Assembly (NCBI GenBank): GCA_003217735.2
Contig: CP031589.1
Location: forward strand, 1-64,000
Length of the DNA stretch: 64,000 bases
Source of the DNA: Marinibacterium anthonyi
GTDB lineage: Bacteria; Pseudomonadota; Alphaproteobacteria; Rhodobacterales; Rhodobacteraceae
Reading direction: 5' to 3'
Shown one piece after another: positions 50,530 through 59,430 of this stretch. The notes under the pieces were generated by a model. It was not told the DNA's origin, did not search any database, and saw only the letters and a list, made by a program, of their open reading frames with translations. A program made the translations under genes and the position numbers. Each line of letters starts with the position of its first letter. Position 1 is the first letter of the stretch.

Positions 50530-51515
50530 GGGGCATGCCTTTCTTCGACTGCGGTTCCGGGGAGATAGAATTCGGTGATGCCGCGCTCACCGGCTTCGCG
50601 GCCCGCCTGGATGATCACGTCGATCGAGCTTTCGATGTATTGAACCATGTCCTGGTAGGTCATCGGGATCTCGGTCTTGAGCGCCGCAATGGCGAGCCGC
50701 TGTACCGCCAGCTGCGGCGTCTCCGCATGGAGGGTGGTCATCGAGCCGCCGTGGCCGGTGTTGATCGCTTCGAGGAAGGTCATGGCCTCCTTGCCGCGAA
50801 CCTCGCCGAGGATGATGCGGTCGGGGCGCATGCGCAGGGTTGCGGTCAGAAGCACATCGGCGGACTGAAGAGCGGCATCGCGGTGGGCGATCAGTGTTAC
50901 CGCGTTCGGCTGCGTCGGGAGCAACTCAGCGGCCTCTTCGATGGTCACGATCCGCTCCTCGTCGCCGACATAGGAAAGGATCTTCCTCGCCGCGACGGTC
51001 TTGCCGGTCGAGGTGCCACCGGAAACGATCATGTTGAGCTTGTTCTCGACGCAAAATCGGATGGCTTCATAGATGTCGCCGGCGGCGACCACCTCGCGTA
51101 GCGCTCGGTTCTTTTCCTGGCGCAGCTCTTCGAGCTTGCGTTCCTCGCCGTAGAGGAAGCGGAGCTCGATCTTGTTGAGCGGCAGGCTCGAAAAGAAGCG
51201 CAGCGAAATCGACATGCCGGAAAGAACAGCGGGTGGGGTCACGACCTGCGCCCGGATCGGCCGGTTGCGATAGGAGATCGACACCGAGACGATCGGTTTG
51301 TCCTTGCTCATCGTCGTGTTCGCGGAGGATGCGATCTGGTTGCCGAGATCACGCACTTCCGTGATCGTCAGGCGCTGGTCCAGGGCTCGCATGAAGTGAT
51401 CGCCGTGGAACTCGCCCCAGCAGGACCCGTCGGGATTGATGCAGATCTCGATCACATCGTCGCGGGTGGCATCCTTCAGCTTGTCGAGCGAGGCCTGGAG
51501 ATACGACACGCTCAT
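50526..51515 (-). CDS. virB11: VirB11 traffic ATPase
   Basis: A 329-residue P-type DNA transfer ATPase. Walker A is V-S-G-G-T-S-T-G-K-T (about 170), with the Asp box I-V-T-I-E-E-A-A-E-L, Walker B region R-P-D-R-I-I-L-G-E-V-R-G-K-E and the His box G-H-G-G-S-M-T-T-L-H-A. It forms a hexamer at the cytoplasmic base of the channel and switches between pilus building and DNA transfer. Confidence 0.93.
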   Translation of the reverse strand: MSVSYLQASLDKLKDATRDDVIEICINPDGSCWGEFHGDHFMRALDQRLTITEVRDLGNQIASSANTTMSKDKPIVSVSISYRNRPIRAQVVTPPAVLSGMSISLRFFSSLPLNKIELRFLYGEERKLEELRQEKNRALREVVAAGDIYEAIRFCVENKLNMIVSGGTSTGKTVAARKILSYVGDEERIVTIEEAAELLPTQPNAVTLIAHRDAALQSADVLLTATLRMRPDRIILGEVRGKEAMTFLEAINTGHGGSMTTLHAETPQLAVQRLAIAALKTEIPMTYQDMVQYIESSIDVIIQAGREAGERGITEFYLPGTAVEERHAP

Positions 51516-51518
51516 GGC

Positions 51519-52892
51519 TCAGAAGATCTCCAGGTCGCGATCGACCATGACGGTGACCCGTGCGCCCTGGTCGACATAGATGACGGGGCCGATGGAGAGA
51601 TACTCGCCGATGACGCTGTCCGTGGCGTCGGCGAGATCGTCGCCGACTTCTTCGAGAACATCGGCGGTGGTCTCGTCCTCGACCTCCGAGGCGGCCACGC
51701 TCGGCGCTGCGGAGATGATGGAGATCAGGGCCGCCGACCCGAAACGCTCGCCGAACCGCGTGTCGACGAAGCCGGTGACGCCGGACCGGCCGAGTTCATC
51801 GCCGCCGAACGAACTGATCCGGATCGTCTGATCGGTCGGCAGGACGATCCTGTCCCAGGCGATGGTGACGCGGCGCTGCGCGACCTCGACGCCCGAGCGG
51901 TAACGTCCGATCAGGCGCGAGCCGCGCGGGATCAGCAGGCGGGTTCCATCATAGCTGTAGACGTCCTCGGAGATGATGGCACGGGTCTGGCCGGGCAGGG
52001 AACTGTCCAGCGCGGTCTCCATGATCGCCTGGATCATCGTGCCCTGAACCACGGTGTTCGAGGGGTTTGCGATGACCTCGGCCTGTGTGACCGCGCTTGG
52101 CAATGCACCGTTCAGCACGAAATCCGTGACCTCGCCGAAGGCGCGTTCCGTAAGTTCGGTCTCGCCCGCATTGGCACCGCCGGCGCCACCGAAGGCGATG
52201 AGTGGCGACGCGATCCTGCGCTCCTGAAAGGCCCTTTCCTCTTCCGCCCTTCGCTGGAGCTCTGCCAGTCGCCGGGCTTCTTCCTCCTGGGCGCGAAGTT
52301 CGTCTTCCGATGGCCCGGGCGGAGCGGGTGTAGGGGCGTTGGCATTGAGCTGCGCCAGTTCCAGATCCATGCGTAGCTGTCGAAGTTCGCGGTCGCGGGC
52401 GGCAAGCTCCTCCTGAAACTGCTGTTGTGCATTCTCCGAGGCGGCCTGCAGCGCCGCGATCTGCGCGGCGAGGCCGTCGATCGCTTCGGCGGCGGCCGTG
52501 TCTTCCTCTACAACGGAGTCCGGGGCGTTCCGCAACTCGTCGATCTGTGCCTGCAAGGCCTCCATCTGCGCCAGGAAGTCGGCGTTCGGCTCGGCCGGTT
52601 CGGGCTCGACGAGGACGATTTCCGGTTCCGGGGCAGGGGGAGGCACGAAGGGTTCGATCTCGCCGAAGCCATCGCCCTCGGTCTGGAATTCGTCGGGTGT
52701 CGCCGTCGGCAGCGCGACTTCTTCTTCGTCCCCGGAAAACAGATAGAGGACCAAGCCGCCAGCCAGGATGAGAGCCATCATCAGGAGGGCGAGGAGCGGG
52801 GAGCGGCGCTTCGCGGTCCCGCCCTGGCGCCGGTTGCCTTGCTCGAGGGCGGCGAGGCGTCGTTCGAGATCGGGGTTCGGATTGTCGCTCAT
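51519..52892 (-). CDS. virB10: VirB10 envelope-spanning protein
   Basis: A 457-residue protein. Cytoplasmic N-terminus (1-30, basic), one membrane segment (about 32-50), a Pro/Glu-rich periplasmic linker with coiled coil (about 60-230) and the C-terminal TrbI/VirB10 beta-barrel domain (about 250-457, with I-P-R-G-S-R-L-I-G-R-Y and S-F-G-G-D-E-L-G-R-S-G). ATG 52892 overlaps virB9 by ATGA. It bridges both membranes and senses ATP use by VirD4 and VirB11. Confidence 0.93.
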   Translation of the reverse strand: MSDNPNPDLERRLAALEQGNRRQGGTAKRRSPLLALLMMALILAGGLVLYLFSGDEEEVALPTATPDEFQTEGDGFGEIEPFVPPPAPEPEIVLVEPEPAEPNADFLAQMEALQAQIDELRNAPDSVVEEDTAAAEAIDGLAAQIAALQAASENAQQQFQEELAARDRELRQLRMDLELAQLNANAPTPAPPGPSEDELRAQEEEARRLAELQRRAEEERAFQERRIASPLIAFGGAGGANAGETELTERAFGEVTDFVLNGALPSAVTQAEVIANPSNTVVQGTMIQAIMETALDSSLPGQTRAIISEDVYSYDGTRLLIPRGSRLIGRYRSGVEVAQRRVTIAWDRIVLPTDQTIRISSFGGDELGRSGVTGFVDTRFGERFGSAALISIISAAPSVAASEVEDETTADVLEEVGDDLADATDSVIGEYLSIGPVIYVDQGARVTVMVDRDLEIF

Positions 52893-53587
52893 GAGGTGCC
52901 TCCCTGAGGCGGTGTCGCCGAGACGCAGACGACCTCTTCGCCCAGCCGGAGCACCCATTGTGCGTTCACGCCGGAGACGCGGATGACACCGTCCTCGACT
53001 GCGCCTGTGTTCACCGTGCGCTCGCGACCTCCCGCGTAACGGAAGATGGCAGGTACGGGAGCGTTCCTCGGGAAGGCAAAATAGGTGAAGGTCCCGTCGT
53101 CCCAGACGCGCGTGGGCGTGAACTCGGTCCGCGCGCTGGCCCCGTAGTTGTAGTTCGGCGCGGCCTGCGCGATGGCGTTGGCCGGGCGGCGGTTGTCGCC
53201 CGGGTATCGGAACTGCACGACGTAGAAGGTCGGGCTCGAGACCTCCTGGACGTTGAAATAGTAACTGCGCCTGTTGGTGTAGACCGTCACGTTGGTGTGG
53301 ACGCCGCGGGCGAGAGGTTTGATGGCGAAGGCCCGGCCGCCGGGAACGCCGTCGATCTCGAAGCCCACGGTGTCGCCGGCGATGATCGAGCGGATGCTCT
53401 CGCCTTCGCCGAACTCCACCGTAGTGACGTGGGTGAGCGAGACGTTGAGACGGAAGACCTGGCCGTCCTGATACGTGGCGATGCGCACGCGCTGATCGTT
53501 CGGCCCGCTGCGCGGGATCGACTCCGCCACTGCGAGTGTAGGCAGGAGACCAAGATAGACGAGAACGAGGCAAACGAAACGCAACAT
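52889..53587 (-). CDS. virB9: VirB9 outer-membrane-complex protein
   Basis: A 232-residue exported protein with a signal peptide (cleaved after A-V-A-E), a TrbG/VirB9 N-terminal domain (I-R-S-I-I-A-G-D-T-V-G-F-E) and the C-terminal part with V-W-D-D-G-T-F-T-Y-F-A-F-P-R that pairs with VirB7-type lipoproteins. It overlaps virB8 by 1 bp (TGATG). Confidence 0.92.
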   Translation of the reverse strand: MLRFVCLVLVYLGLLPTLAVAESIPRSGPNDQRVRIATYQDGQVFRLNVSLTHVTTVEFGEGESIRSIIAGDTVGFEIDGVPGGRAFAIKPLARGVHTNVTVYTNRRSYYFNVQEVSSPTFYVVQFRYPGDNRRPANAIAQAAPNYNYGASARTEFTPTRVWDDGTFTYFAFPRNAPVPAIFRYAGGRERTVNTGAVEDGVIRVSGVNAQWVLRLGEEVVCVSATPPQGGTS

Positions 53588-54240
53588 CAGTTCTCCAATC
53601 TGTCCGAACGGATCGAATATTCGACGACGGTGAAGCCGAAGGGGTTGGTCCAGACCTCGTCGATGGTGCGCCGCGTCTCGGGGCGGAACTCGAAGAGCAG
53701 GGTGGCGGTGAAAAGACCCGCCTGAACCCCGTTGATCGAGGTCAGGCGTTTCCGGAGGCGGACAGTGGCCCTGTTGTTGCCGATCCGGTTGATGCTGAGG
53801 ATCTCGACGTCGAGCCGGGCGTTCGGCCCATAGACGGTGGGCGGGTAGTCGGCGTTCGCGGAGTTCCAGATCTGGCGCAGCGAGGCTTGGGCTGCACCGT
53901 CCGAGCGGCGCAGGACGCTTCGGATCCGCACGTCATTGTCGAGCTGGTTATAGACCTCGCGGTCGGTCACATAGCGGAAGACCTCCGCCTCGATGATCGC
54001 CCGGTTCTCGGTGACGGTCGTGGCGCCGACAGAGGCTTCCGGCAGGGCGAAACCTGTCTCAGGATCGTAGGGCACCACCACCGGAGGGGGGTCGACATCG
54101 AGGATCGCAACGGCCGCGGCGCTGAGACAGCCGAGACTGCCGAAGATCAGGCCGAGGAGCCCGAGGCGCTGCCAGAGCCGTTCCCGTCGCAGCGCGCCGT
54201 AGACGAGTTCCTCCTCGATGATGGCCGTCTCTTCGTCCAA
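53587..54240 (-). CDS. virB8: VirB8 inner-membrane assembly factor
   Basis: A 217-residue bitopic protein: short cytoplasmic tail, one membrane segment (about 27-48) and the periplasmic VirB8 fold (about 65-217, with V-V-P-Y-D-P-E-T-G and Y-V-x-x-R-E-V-Y). Start is TTG 54240, with AGGA upstream. It nucleates assembly of VirB9/VirB10. Confidence 0.9.
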   Translation of the reverse strand: MDEETAIIEEELVYGALRRERLWQRLGLLGLIFGSLGCLSAAAVAILDVDPPPVVVPYDPETGFALPEASVGATTVTENRAIIEAEVFRYVTDREVYNQLDNDVRIRSVLRRSDGAAQASLRQIWNSANADYPPTVYGPNARLDVEILSINRIGNNRATVRLRKRLTSINGVQAGLFTATLLFEFRPETRRTIDEVWTNPFGFTVVEYSIRSDRLEN

Positions 54241-54252
54241 ATCCGCACGTCC

Positions 54253-55080
54253 TTATTCCGGCCGGAGTTCAGGGAGCGTGAAGTCCATGAACCGTTGTTC
54301 CTCGGCGATGGTGGCCGCGTCGATGACGCCGCCGGTGCCGTCGCCCACTGTCTGCACCGCCTCGAGCTGCCACATGGCGACAAGCGCGATGGCCAGCTCC
54401 GCCGTCACGCGCGTGTTGAGATCGACGCTCTCCTTCAGCTCGTCCATGTCGTCGATGAGGCCGACGAGCCGTTCGACGCGTTCGAGCGACTGACTCGCGT
54501 CGTCGTAGCTGTTCTGGGCCGCGGCCGAGACGAGTGCGCCCGTCGTGGCCTGCGTCGCCACGCGCTCCGCGCCCGGATTGCCGCTTCGGGCCATTTCCGA
54601 GAGCGTGTCCTCGTCGAAGCCGAGATCGGCGAGCACCCGGTCCATCTGGGTCTCGATCTCGCTGGCGCCGGAGCCTGTGAGCCCGGAGAAATCCCCCCTC
54701 TTGATTGCGTCGATCGTTGCGAGGATGTCGCCGAATTCCTGGTCGAGAAGCCCGTTCAGTTCCTCTTCCATCCGGGTCTGGATGATCTCGGGGAGCTCGG
54801 CCAGGCGCGTCAGCGCCTCATAGGTCCGCTGCAACTCCGCGAGCTGGTCCGTGAGTGTGGTCAGTTGCTCGCGGAGTTGCACCAGTTGCTCGTTCTGCAG
54901 AATCTCGTCTTCGATCATCTGCCGGAGCTGCTCGATGTTCTGGGCAATGTTCTGGGTATCGACGACGGGCACGCCCTGGGCCCGTGCGGAGGTTAGGGAC
55001 AGAATTGGAGCTACCAGCGCAAGCGCGCCGACAAGGGCGGCAGATCGCATCCATCGCGCGGAGACAAATGTGCGGGGCAT
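54253..55080 (-). CDS. virB5: VirB5-like pilus-tip protein
   Basis: A 275-residue exported protein: signal peptide ending S-A-R-A-Q, then a long helical region (Q-L-R-E-Q-L-T-T-L-T-D-Q-L-A-E-L coiled coil) typical of VirB5/TraC, and a C-terminal segment L-N-T-R-V-T-A-E-L ... E-E-Q-R-F-M-D-F-T-L-P-E-L. The same tail occurs in the upstream transglycosylase. Overlaps that gene by 1 bp. Confidence 0.82.
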   Translation of the reverse strand: MPRTFVSARWMRSAALVGALALVAPILSLTSARAQGVPVVDTQNIAQNIEQLRQMIEDEILQNEQLVQLREQLTTLTDQLAELQRTYEALTRLAELPEIIQTRMEEELNGLLDQEFGDILATIDAIKRGDFSGLTGSGASEIETQMDRVLADLGFDEDTLSEMARSGNPGAERVATQATTGALVSAAAQNSYDDASQSLERVERLVGLIDDMDELKESVDLNTRVTAELAIALVAMWQLEAVQTVGDGTGGVIDAATIAEEQRFMDFTLPELRPE

Positions 55081-56231
55081 CAGTGCAAATCCTCCATCGT
55101 GAAGTCCATGAACTCGTTCTCGGCCATGCGGGCGGCGGCCTGGGCGAGCTGGGCGGCGGTCAGGGGTCGAGTGCGGGCCGCCTGCAGGCGGATGCGTGCG
55201 GCCATGAGGCGGACAAGCTCGGCGCGGGCATAGGTGTTGAGCGCGATGCTCTCCTGGATGTCCTCGGTCTCACCGATCCGGGTGACGATATCCTGGATGC
55301 GCAGGGCCGCTTGCCGGATCGCGGCAGGGGAAGAACTGCCGTAGAAGGCGGCCCCAAACCCGGCGAACGACAGGTTGGAATTGGCCAGGAGCGCGGGATC
55401 GATCGTGCCGAGGGCGTCGATCCCGCCGATCCGCGCGAGGTAGAGATTGTAGCGTTCGGGGATGACCTGGACGTAGATCTGCGTCTCGGTGAAGGGCGGC
55501 ACGCCGCCATATTCGAAGACGCGGCCCGGGCCGGCGTTGTAGGCGGCAAGCGCGTTGATGATATTGCCGTCGAAGGTGTCGAGCTGGGCCGCGAGATAGC
55601 GCGCGCCACCTTCGACCTGGAGATAGGGGCTGTCGTAGTATTCCGGGTTGATGCCGAGATCGTTGGCGGTGTCCGGCATGATCTGAGTGAGCCCGAAAGC
55701 GCCCACGGTGGAGCGCGCACCGATGGAGAAGCGGCTCTCCTGCCAGATCAGCGCCTGCAGGAGGGCACGCCATTGCACGACCGACAGGCCTGCGCGCCCG
55801 ACCCCGGGCCGCCCATGGGTCTCCTGGGCGACCCGGATGATCAGCTGCTCGATATTCTCTGCCGCATCCCCGAACATGCCTGCGCCGCCGGGGTTGGGAT
55901 CGACATCGCCCGATCCGTAGACCGAAGCGACGGACCGGTCCGGATCGCCGCTGCCGGCTTCGAGCGAGGAGACCATGTCGGGCAGGCCCTGGCCGCCGAA
56001 GCTCGTCTGCGCATCGAGGATGCTTTGAAGCGTGGCGAGTTGCTCGCGTTCGATCTCGGCCAGCAGCTCGCGAACCGAGAGTTTGTCACGCTGGACGGCA
56101 AGGTCATCCTCGCGGTCGCCTGTCTCGATGATGTCGCGCGCGGTCAGGCCGCTATCATTGACCGGCACCCCCTGGGCGGCAACGGGTCCCGCCGCCATCC
56201 CGAGGCAAAGGAGGAGAACGAGCCTATTCAT
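55080..56231 (-). CDS. Lytic transglycosylase with VirB5-like C-terminal tail
   Basis: A 383-residue exported protein. Signal peptide (cleavage at V-A-A-Q), a helical region (20-140), then an SLT lytic transglycosylase domain (about 145-260; W-Q-E-S-R-F-S-I-G-A with catalytic Glu, G-A-F-G-L-T-Q-I-M-P, Y-L-A-A-Q-L-D-x-F, A-A-Y-N-A-G-P-G-R-V). The C-terminal ~90 residues match the end of the neighbouring VirB5: L-N-T-Y-A-R-A-E-L and E-N-E-F-M-D-F-T-M-E-D-L. It may cut peptidoglycan and dock to the same partner as VirB5. It overlaps the preceding lipoprotein gene. Confidence 0.85.
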   Translation of the reverse strand: MNRLVLLLCLGMAAGPVAAQGVPVNDSGLTARDIIETGDREDDLAVQRDKLSVRELLAEIEREQLATLQSILDAQTSFGGQGLPDMVSSLEAGSGDPDRSVASVYGSGDVDPNPGGAGMFGDAAENIEQLIIRVAQETHGRPGVGRAGLSVVQWRALLQALIWQESRFSIGARSTVGAFGLTQIMPDTANDLGINPEYYDSPYLQVEGGARYLAAQLDTFDGNIINALAAYNAGPGRVFEYGGVPPFTETQIYVQVIPERYNLYLARIGGIDALGTIDPALLANSNLSFAGFGAAFYGSSSPAAIRQAALRIQDIVTRIGETEDIQESIALNTYARAELVRLMAARIRLQAARTRPLTAAQLAQAAARMAENEFMDFTMEDLH

Positions 56232-56397
56232 GGATCCCATCCATGAAGTCAGGCGCACCACCAAGGGATTCGTAGGTGCAATCCTGTGAGGCCGGGCCGC
56301 GCGACACGAAGTTGAAACAATTGGCGCCCGGCTCGCGGTATTGCTCGCAGGCGGCCACGGATCCGAGAACGAGCAACAGGATCAACAAACGGGTCAT
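56224..56397 (-). CDS. Small lipoprotein, VirB7-like
   Basis: A 57-residue lipoprotein precursor: R-L-L-I-L-L-L-V-L-G-S-V-A-A-C with lipobox cysteine at 17, then a mature part with two more cysteines (N-C-F-N, D-C-T-Y). Size, lipobox and position inside the virB operon suggest the VirB7 role of anchoring VirB9 at the outer membrane. It overlaps virB4 by ATGA. Confidence 0.72.
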   Translation of the reverse strand: MTRLLILLLVLGSVAACEQYREPGANCFNFVSRGPASQDCTYESLGGAPDFMDGIHE

Positions 56398-58757
56398 GGC
56401 AGCCTCCAGAAATCGGGACGATCGCGGTAGTCGGCTCCGACCAAGGCCTCGCCCTTCTCCATCCCGCCAAGGATGGTGAGATACGGTCCGAGCGCCGAGA
56501 GATCGGCGTCGACCACGACGGAGCCGGTATCGTCGCGGATGAGCGCCAGGCGGCTGTCGCTGCCGGTGTTGAGGAGGACGTCGAGCTCCTTTTCGTAGAG
56601 GTTCAGCATCGCGTAGTCGGAGGCGTGGGCGCGGATGTTCGGGAGCAGGATCTGCGTCGGTACCGCCTCGACGATGGTCTTGCCGGTCCGCGTGCGCTCG
56701 AGCTGGCTCGCGTATTGGGTCATCATCACCGCGACGGTATTCTGTTTCCGGGCGGTCACCAGCCAGTTCGAGAGCCGTTCCGCGAAATACGCGTTGTCGA
56801 GCGCCTTCCAGGCCTCGTCGATCACGATGATCGTCGGGCGGCGATCTTCGATCTCCCGCTCGATCCGGCGGAAAAGATAGGACAGCACCGCCATACGCTC
56901 CTTCTCGCTCTCGCTGTCGAGGATCCCGGTCAGGTCGAAGCCCACGACATCGCCCTTGAGGGAGAAGGTGTCCTCGAGGCTCTGGCCGAAGATCCAGCCG
57001 TAGCGGCCGTCCCCGGTCCATTCGAGGAGCCGCTGGTGCAGATCTCCGTCGTCGTCGGTCGACACGAACAGCGAGGCGAAGTCGGTCCAGTTTCGAAGCT
57101 CCGGGCTGGCCGCACTCGCGTTCTGGCGCACCACCTCTTGAATGCGGTTGGTCTGGGCCGGAGTGAGCGGTTTGTCGGGACGGTGGAGGAGCGAGCCCAA
57201 CCAGTCCGAGAGCCAGGCCGTGCCGCGGTTGTCGGTCTCGGTCCAGAGCGGGTTCAGGCCTGTCGCCTGTCCTGCCTTGATCGAGGCATAGCGTCCGCCA
57301 TTGGCGCGGACGGCCATCTCCATCCCGAGCCGGTAGTCGAAGACGAAGATGCGCGCGCCCACACGACGCGCCTGGGTCATCAGGAAAGCAGACAGGACGG
57401 ACTTGCCGGAGCCGGGGCGCCCGAGGATCAGGGTATGGCCGCTCGTCGGCTCTTTCTCAGGCGATCCCTGCTCGTGGTAGGAGAACCGATATGCGCTCTG
57501 CTCCGGTGTCGGGAAGAGCGTGATCTCCTGGCCCCAGGGCAGCCGGTGTTTCTCCTTGCCGAGCTGCGTGCGATGGAGTGCCGCGAAATCCGCGAAGTTG
57601 CGGTTGGTGACGGCACTGGCGCGCACCCGCTTCGGCTGGTTGCCCGGATGTTGGCTGAAGTAGTGCGTCTTCGCGGCGATCCGTTCGCCGATCATCTTGA
57701 CGCCTTCGGCCGCGGCGGCGTTGACGATCTCCGCCCCGAGCGTTTCCAGCTCATTGAGGCTGTCGCAGAAGACGGTGACGACCATGTGGTGCTCGCCGAA
57801 ACTCTGCCGCTTGGCCTCGAGATCGTCATGGGCGATGTCGAGGGCTTCGAGGAGCGAGAAGGCCGCGTCCCGGGAGGCCTGCATCTGGCGCTTCTGGCGC
57901 TTGATCCGGCCCGCCATCAGGTTCGAATTGATCGGCGTGAAGGAATGGGTGACGATCATATCGACCGGCAGGTTCAGCATATCGAACATGGTGCAGGTCG
58001 TGGCTTCGGAATACTCGCCGATGGTGAAGCACTTGCCGAACCGGTGACCTGCGACGCCGTCCGAGAGCTCGAAATGATCCTCGAGAAACGTCACCCGGGT
58101 ATTGGCGACATTGGTGGCGAGGAACCCGAAGCGGTTCGCCGGATAGAGCGGCAACTCGCGGCCGGTGTTGAGTGCGCCAAGGAAGCCCACGAGTTCGCCG
58201 GAGGCGGCCGACAGCAGGCGTGGCTTGAGCTCGGCGAGGCCCGACAGGAAGACGCCGACGGCCTCCTTCAGTCGGCGAAGCCTTTTCCGGGTCTGTTCCT
58301 GCAGGCGGTCCGGCGCGCTCCGGTTCAGGAACGCTGCGAAGCTCCTGGGCGGCGGGCGGTGGATGACGGTCAGGGTGAGGGTCTTGTCGCGCAGCCCGGC
58401 CGATACGAGTTTCTCCCGCCAGGCGGCATCCACGGCTGCGGCAAACCCGTCCCCCCGGATCGGCAGCAGGTCCGGCGTGATCGCTTTCGATACCTTGTGC
58501 ACGTAGTAGCTGTACTCAGGTCCCAGCTGAGCGATGATCCGGGCGAAGAGGGCCGTGACCTTGTCGAGATGGGCGTCGTCGGTGGTGTAGCTGTTGACGC
58601 CGCCGAGCCGGACGCATTGGAAGAGCTCGTTGACCCTTGTCCTGACCGTGTGATCGTCGACCAGACTGACATAGGGCAGCATATGGGCGAGCCGCCTCTC
58701 GCGGGTATACCAGTCCGGCAGGAGAGTACGGGGATCGACAGTCTCATCACGGGGCAT
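56394..58757 (-). CDS. virB4: VirB4 ATPase
   Basis: A 787-residue ATPase of the CagE/TrbE/VirB family. N-terminal VirB4 domain (about 1-400), then the ATPase domain with Walker A G-R-P-G-S-G-K-S (about 440) and Walker B I-I-V-I-D-E-A-W-K-A-L. It powers pilus assembly and substrate transfer. ATG 58757 has GGGGGTG upstream; a GTG at 58766 is possible. It overlaps virB3 by about 11 bp. Confidence 0.93.
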   Translation of the reverse strand: MPRDETVDPRTLLPDWYTRERRLAHMLPYVSLVDDHTVRTRVNELFQCVRLGGVNSYTTDDAHLDKVTALFARIIAQLGPEYSYYVHKVSKAITPDLLPIRGDGFAAAVDAAWREKLVSAGLRDKTLTLTVIHRPPPRSFAAFLNRSAPDRLQEQTRKRLRRLKEAVGVFLSGLAELKPRLLSAASGELVGFLGALNTGRELPLYPANRFGFLATNVANTRVTFLEDHFELSDGVAGHRFGKCFTIGEYSEATTCTMFDMLNLPVDMIVTHSFTPINSNLMAGRIKRQKRQMQASRDAAFSLLEALDIAHDDLEAKRQSFGEHHMVVTVFCDSLNELETLGAEIVNAAAAEGVKMIGERIAAKTHYFSQHPGNQPKRVRASAVTNRNFADFAALHRTQLGKEKHRLPWGQEITLFPTPEQSAYRFSYHEQGSPEKEPTSGHTLILGRPGSGKSVLSAFLMTQARRVGARIFVFDYRLGMEMAVRANGGRYASIKAGQATGLNPLWTETDNRGTAWLSDWLGSLLHRPDKPLTPAQTNRIQEVVRQNASAASPELRNWTDFASLFVSTDDDGDLHQRLLEWTGDGRYGWIFGQSLEDTFSLKGDVVGFDLTGILDSESEKERMAVLSYLFRRIEREIEDRRPTIIVIDEAWKALDNAYFAERLSNWLVTARKQNTVAVMMTQYASQLERTRTGKTIVEAVPTQILLPNIRAHASDYAMLNLYEKELDVLLNTGSDSRLALIRDDTGSVVVDADLSALGPYLTILGGMEKGEALVGADYRDRPDFWRLP

Positions 58758-59025
58758 AGCTGTCACCCCCGTGGATGCGTCGGTTCCGCGTCGGCGGGGT
58801 TTCCTGGAGCGCCGTCATCATGACGTCGATGAAGCGCGGGTCCCAATCCGCAGCCTTCCAGAGGATCGGATAGAGGATCGCCGCCACGCCGAGCACCGCG
58901 AGATGCTGCATCCAGACGAAGAGCAGCACCGAGCCGAAGAGCCAGACCATGGCATACATGATCGGCAGGCCGAGGAGCTTCGGCGGGCGGACAAGGCCTA
59001 GGAATAGCGGCGATCTCTCTGCCAA
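58747..59025 (-). CDS. virB3: VirB3 inner-membrane protein
   Basis: A 92-residue protein with the VirB3 pattern: short polar start with R-P-P-K-L-L-G-L-P, two membrane segments (about 20-60) and a polar tail. Start is TTG 59025, with AGGGGG 5 bp upstream. It works with VirB4 in pilin handling. Confidence 0.87.
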   Translation of the reverse strand: MAERSPLFLGLVRPPKLLGLPIMYAMVWLFGSVLLFVWMQHLAVLGVAAILYPILWKAADWDPRFIDVMMTALQETPPTRNRRIHGGDSYAP

Positions 59026-59037
59026 CGCGGCCCCCTA

Positions 59038-59430
59038 TCAAGACCCGCCGAAGACGGCGGCAACGATCGTCGGCGCCGCGGCCACCCCGGCGATGCCGAC
59101 GAGCACCCACAGCGCCTGGCGCAGGTCGATGATGTTGAAGAACCAGCTCAGGAAGACGCCGAGCACCGCGAGCGTGGCGATCACGACCCCGAGCGGACCG
59201 GTCAGTGCGTCCACGATCCCCTGCAGCAGGCTCTGGATCGGCGAGAGGTCGATGCTCTGTGCAAGCGCCGGTTCGGCCAGAAAGACGAACATGGAGATCA
59301 GCGCGACCAGGAGATGCATCCGACTTGTTTGGAAGACATTGCTACGCCAATGCACTGCCGCGCTTCGCGCTCTCGTGACATTGGCGAAGAGTGATCTGAT
59401 TCTTGATTTCCAAAAAGATCGGGACTTCAT
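59038..59430 (-). CDS. virB2: VirB2 major pilin (TrbC/VirB2 family)
   Basis: A 130-residue prepilin. The unusually long leader (to about residue 58, ending A-L-A-Q) fits VirB2 pilins, followed by a mature part with two hydrophobic helices (I-V-D-A-L-T-G-P-L-G-V-V-I-A-T-L-A and W-V-L-V-G-I-A-G-V-A-A-A). ATG 59430 is favoured over an internal ATG 59319 by the strong GGAAGGAGCG site before it, and it overlaps the transglycosylase stop (ATGA). Confidence 0.87.
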   Translation of the reverse strand: MKSRSFWKSRIRSLFANVTRARSAAVHWRSNVFQTSRMHLLVALISMFVFLAEPALAQSIDLSPIQSLLQGIVDALTGPLGVVIATLAVLGVFLSWFFNIIDLRQALWVLVGIAGVAAAPTIVAAVFGGS

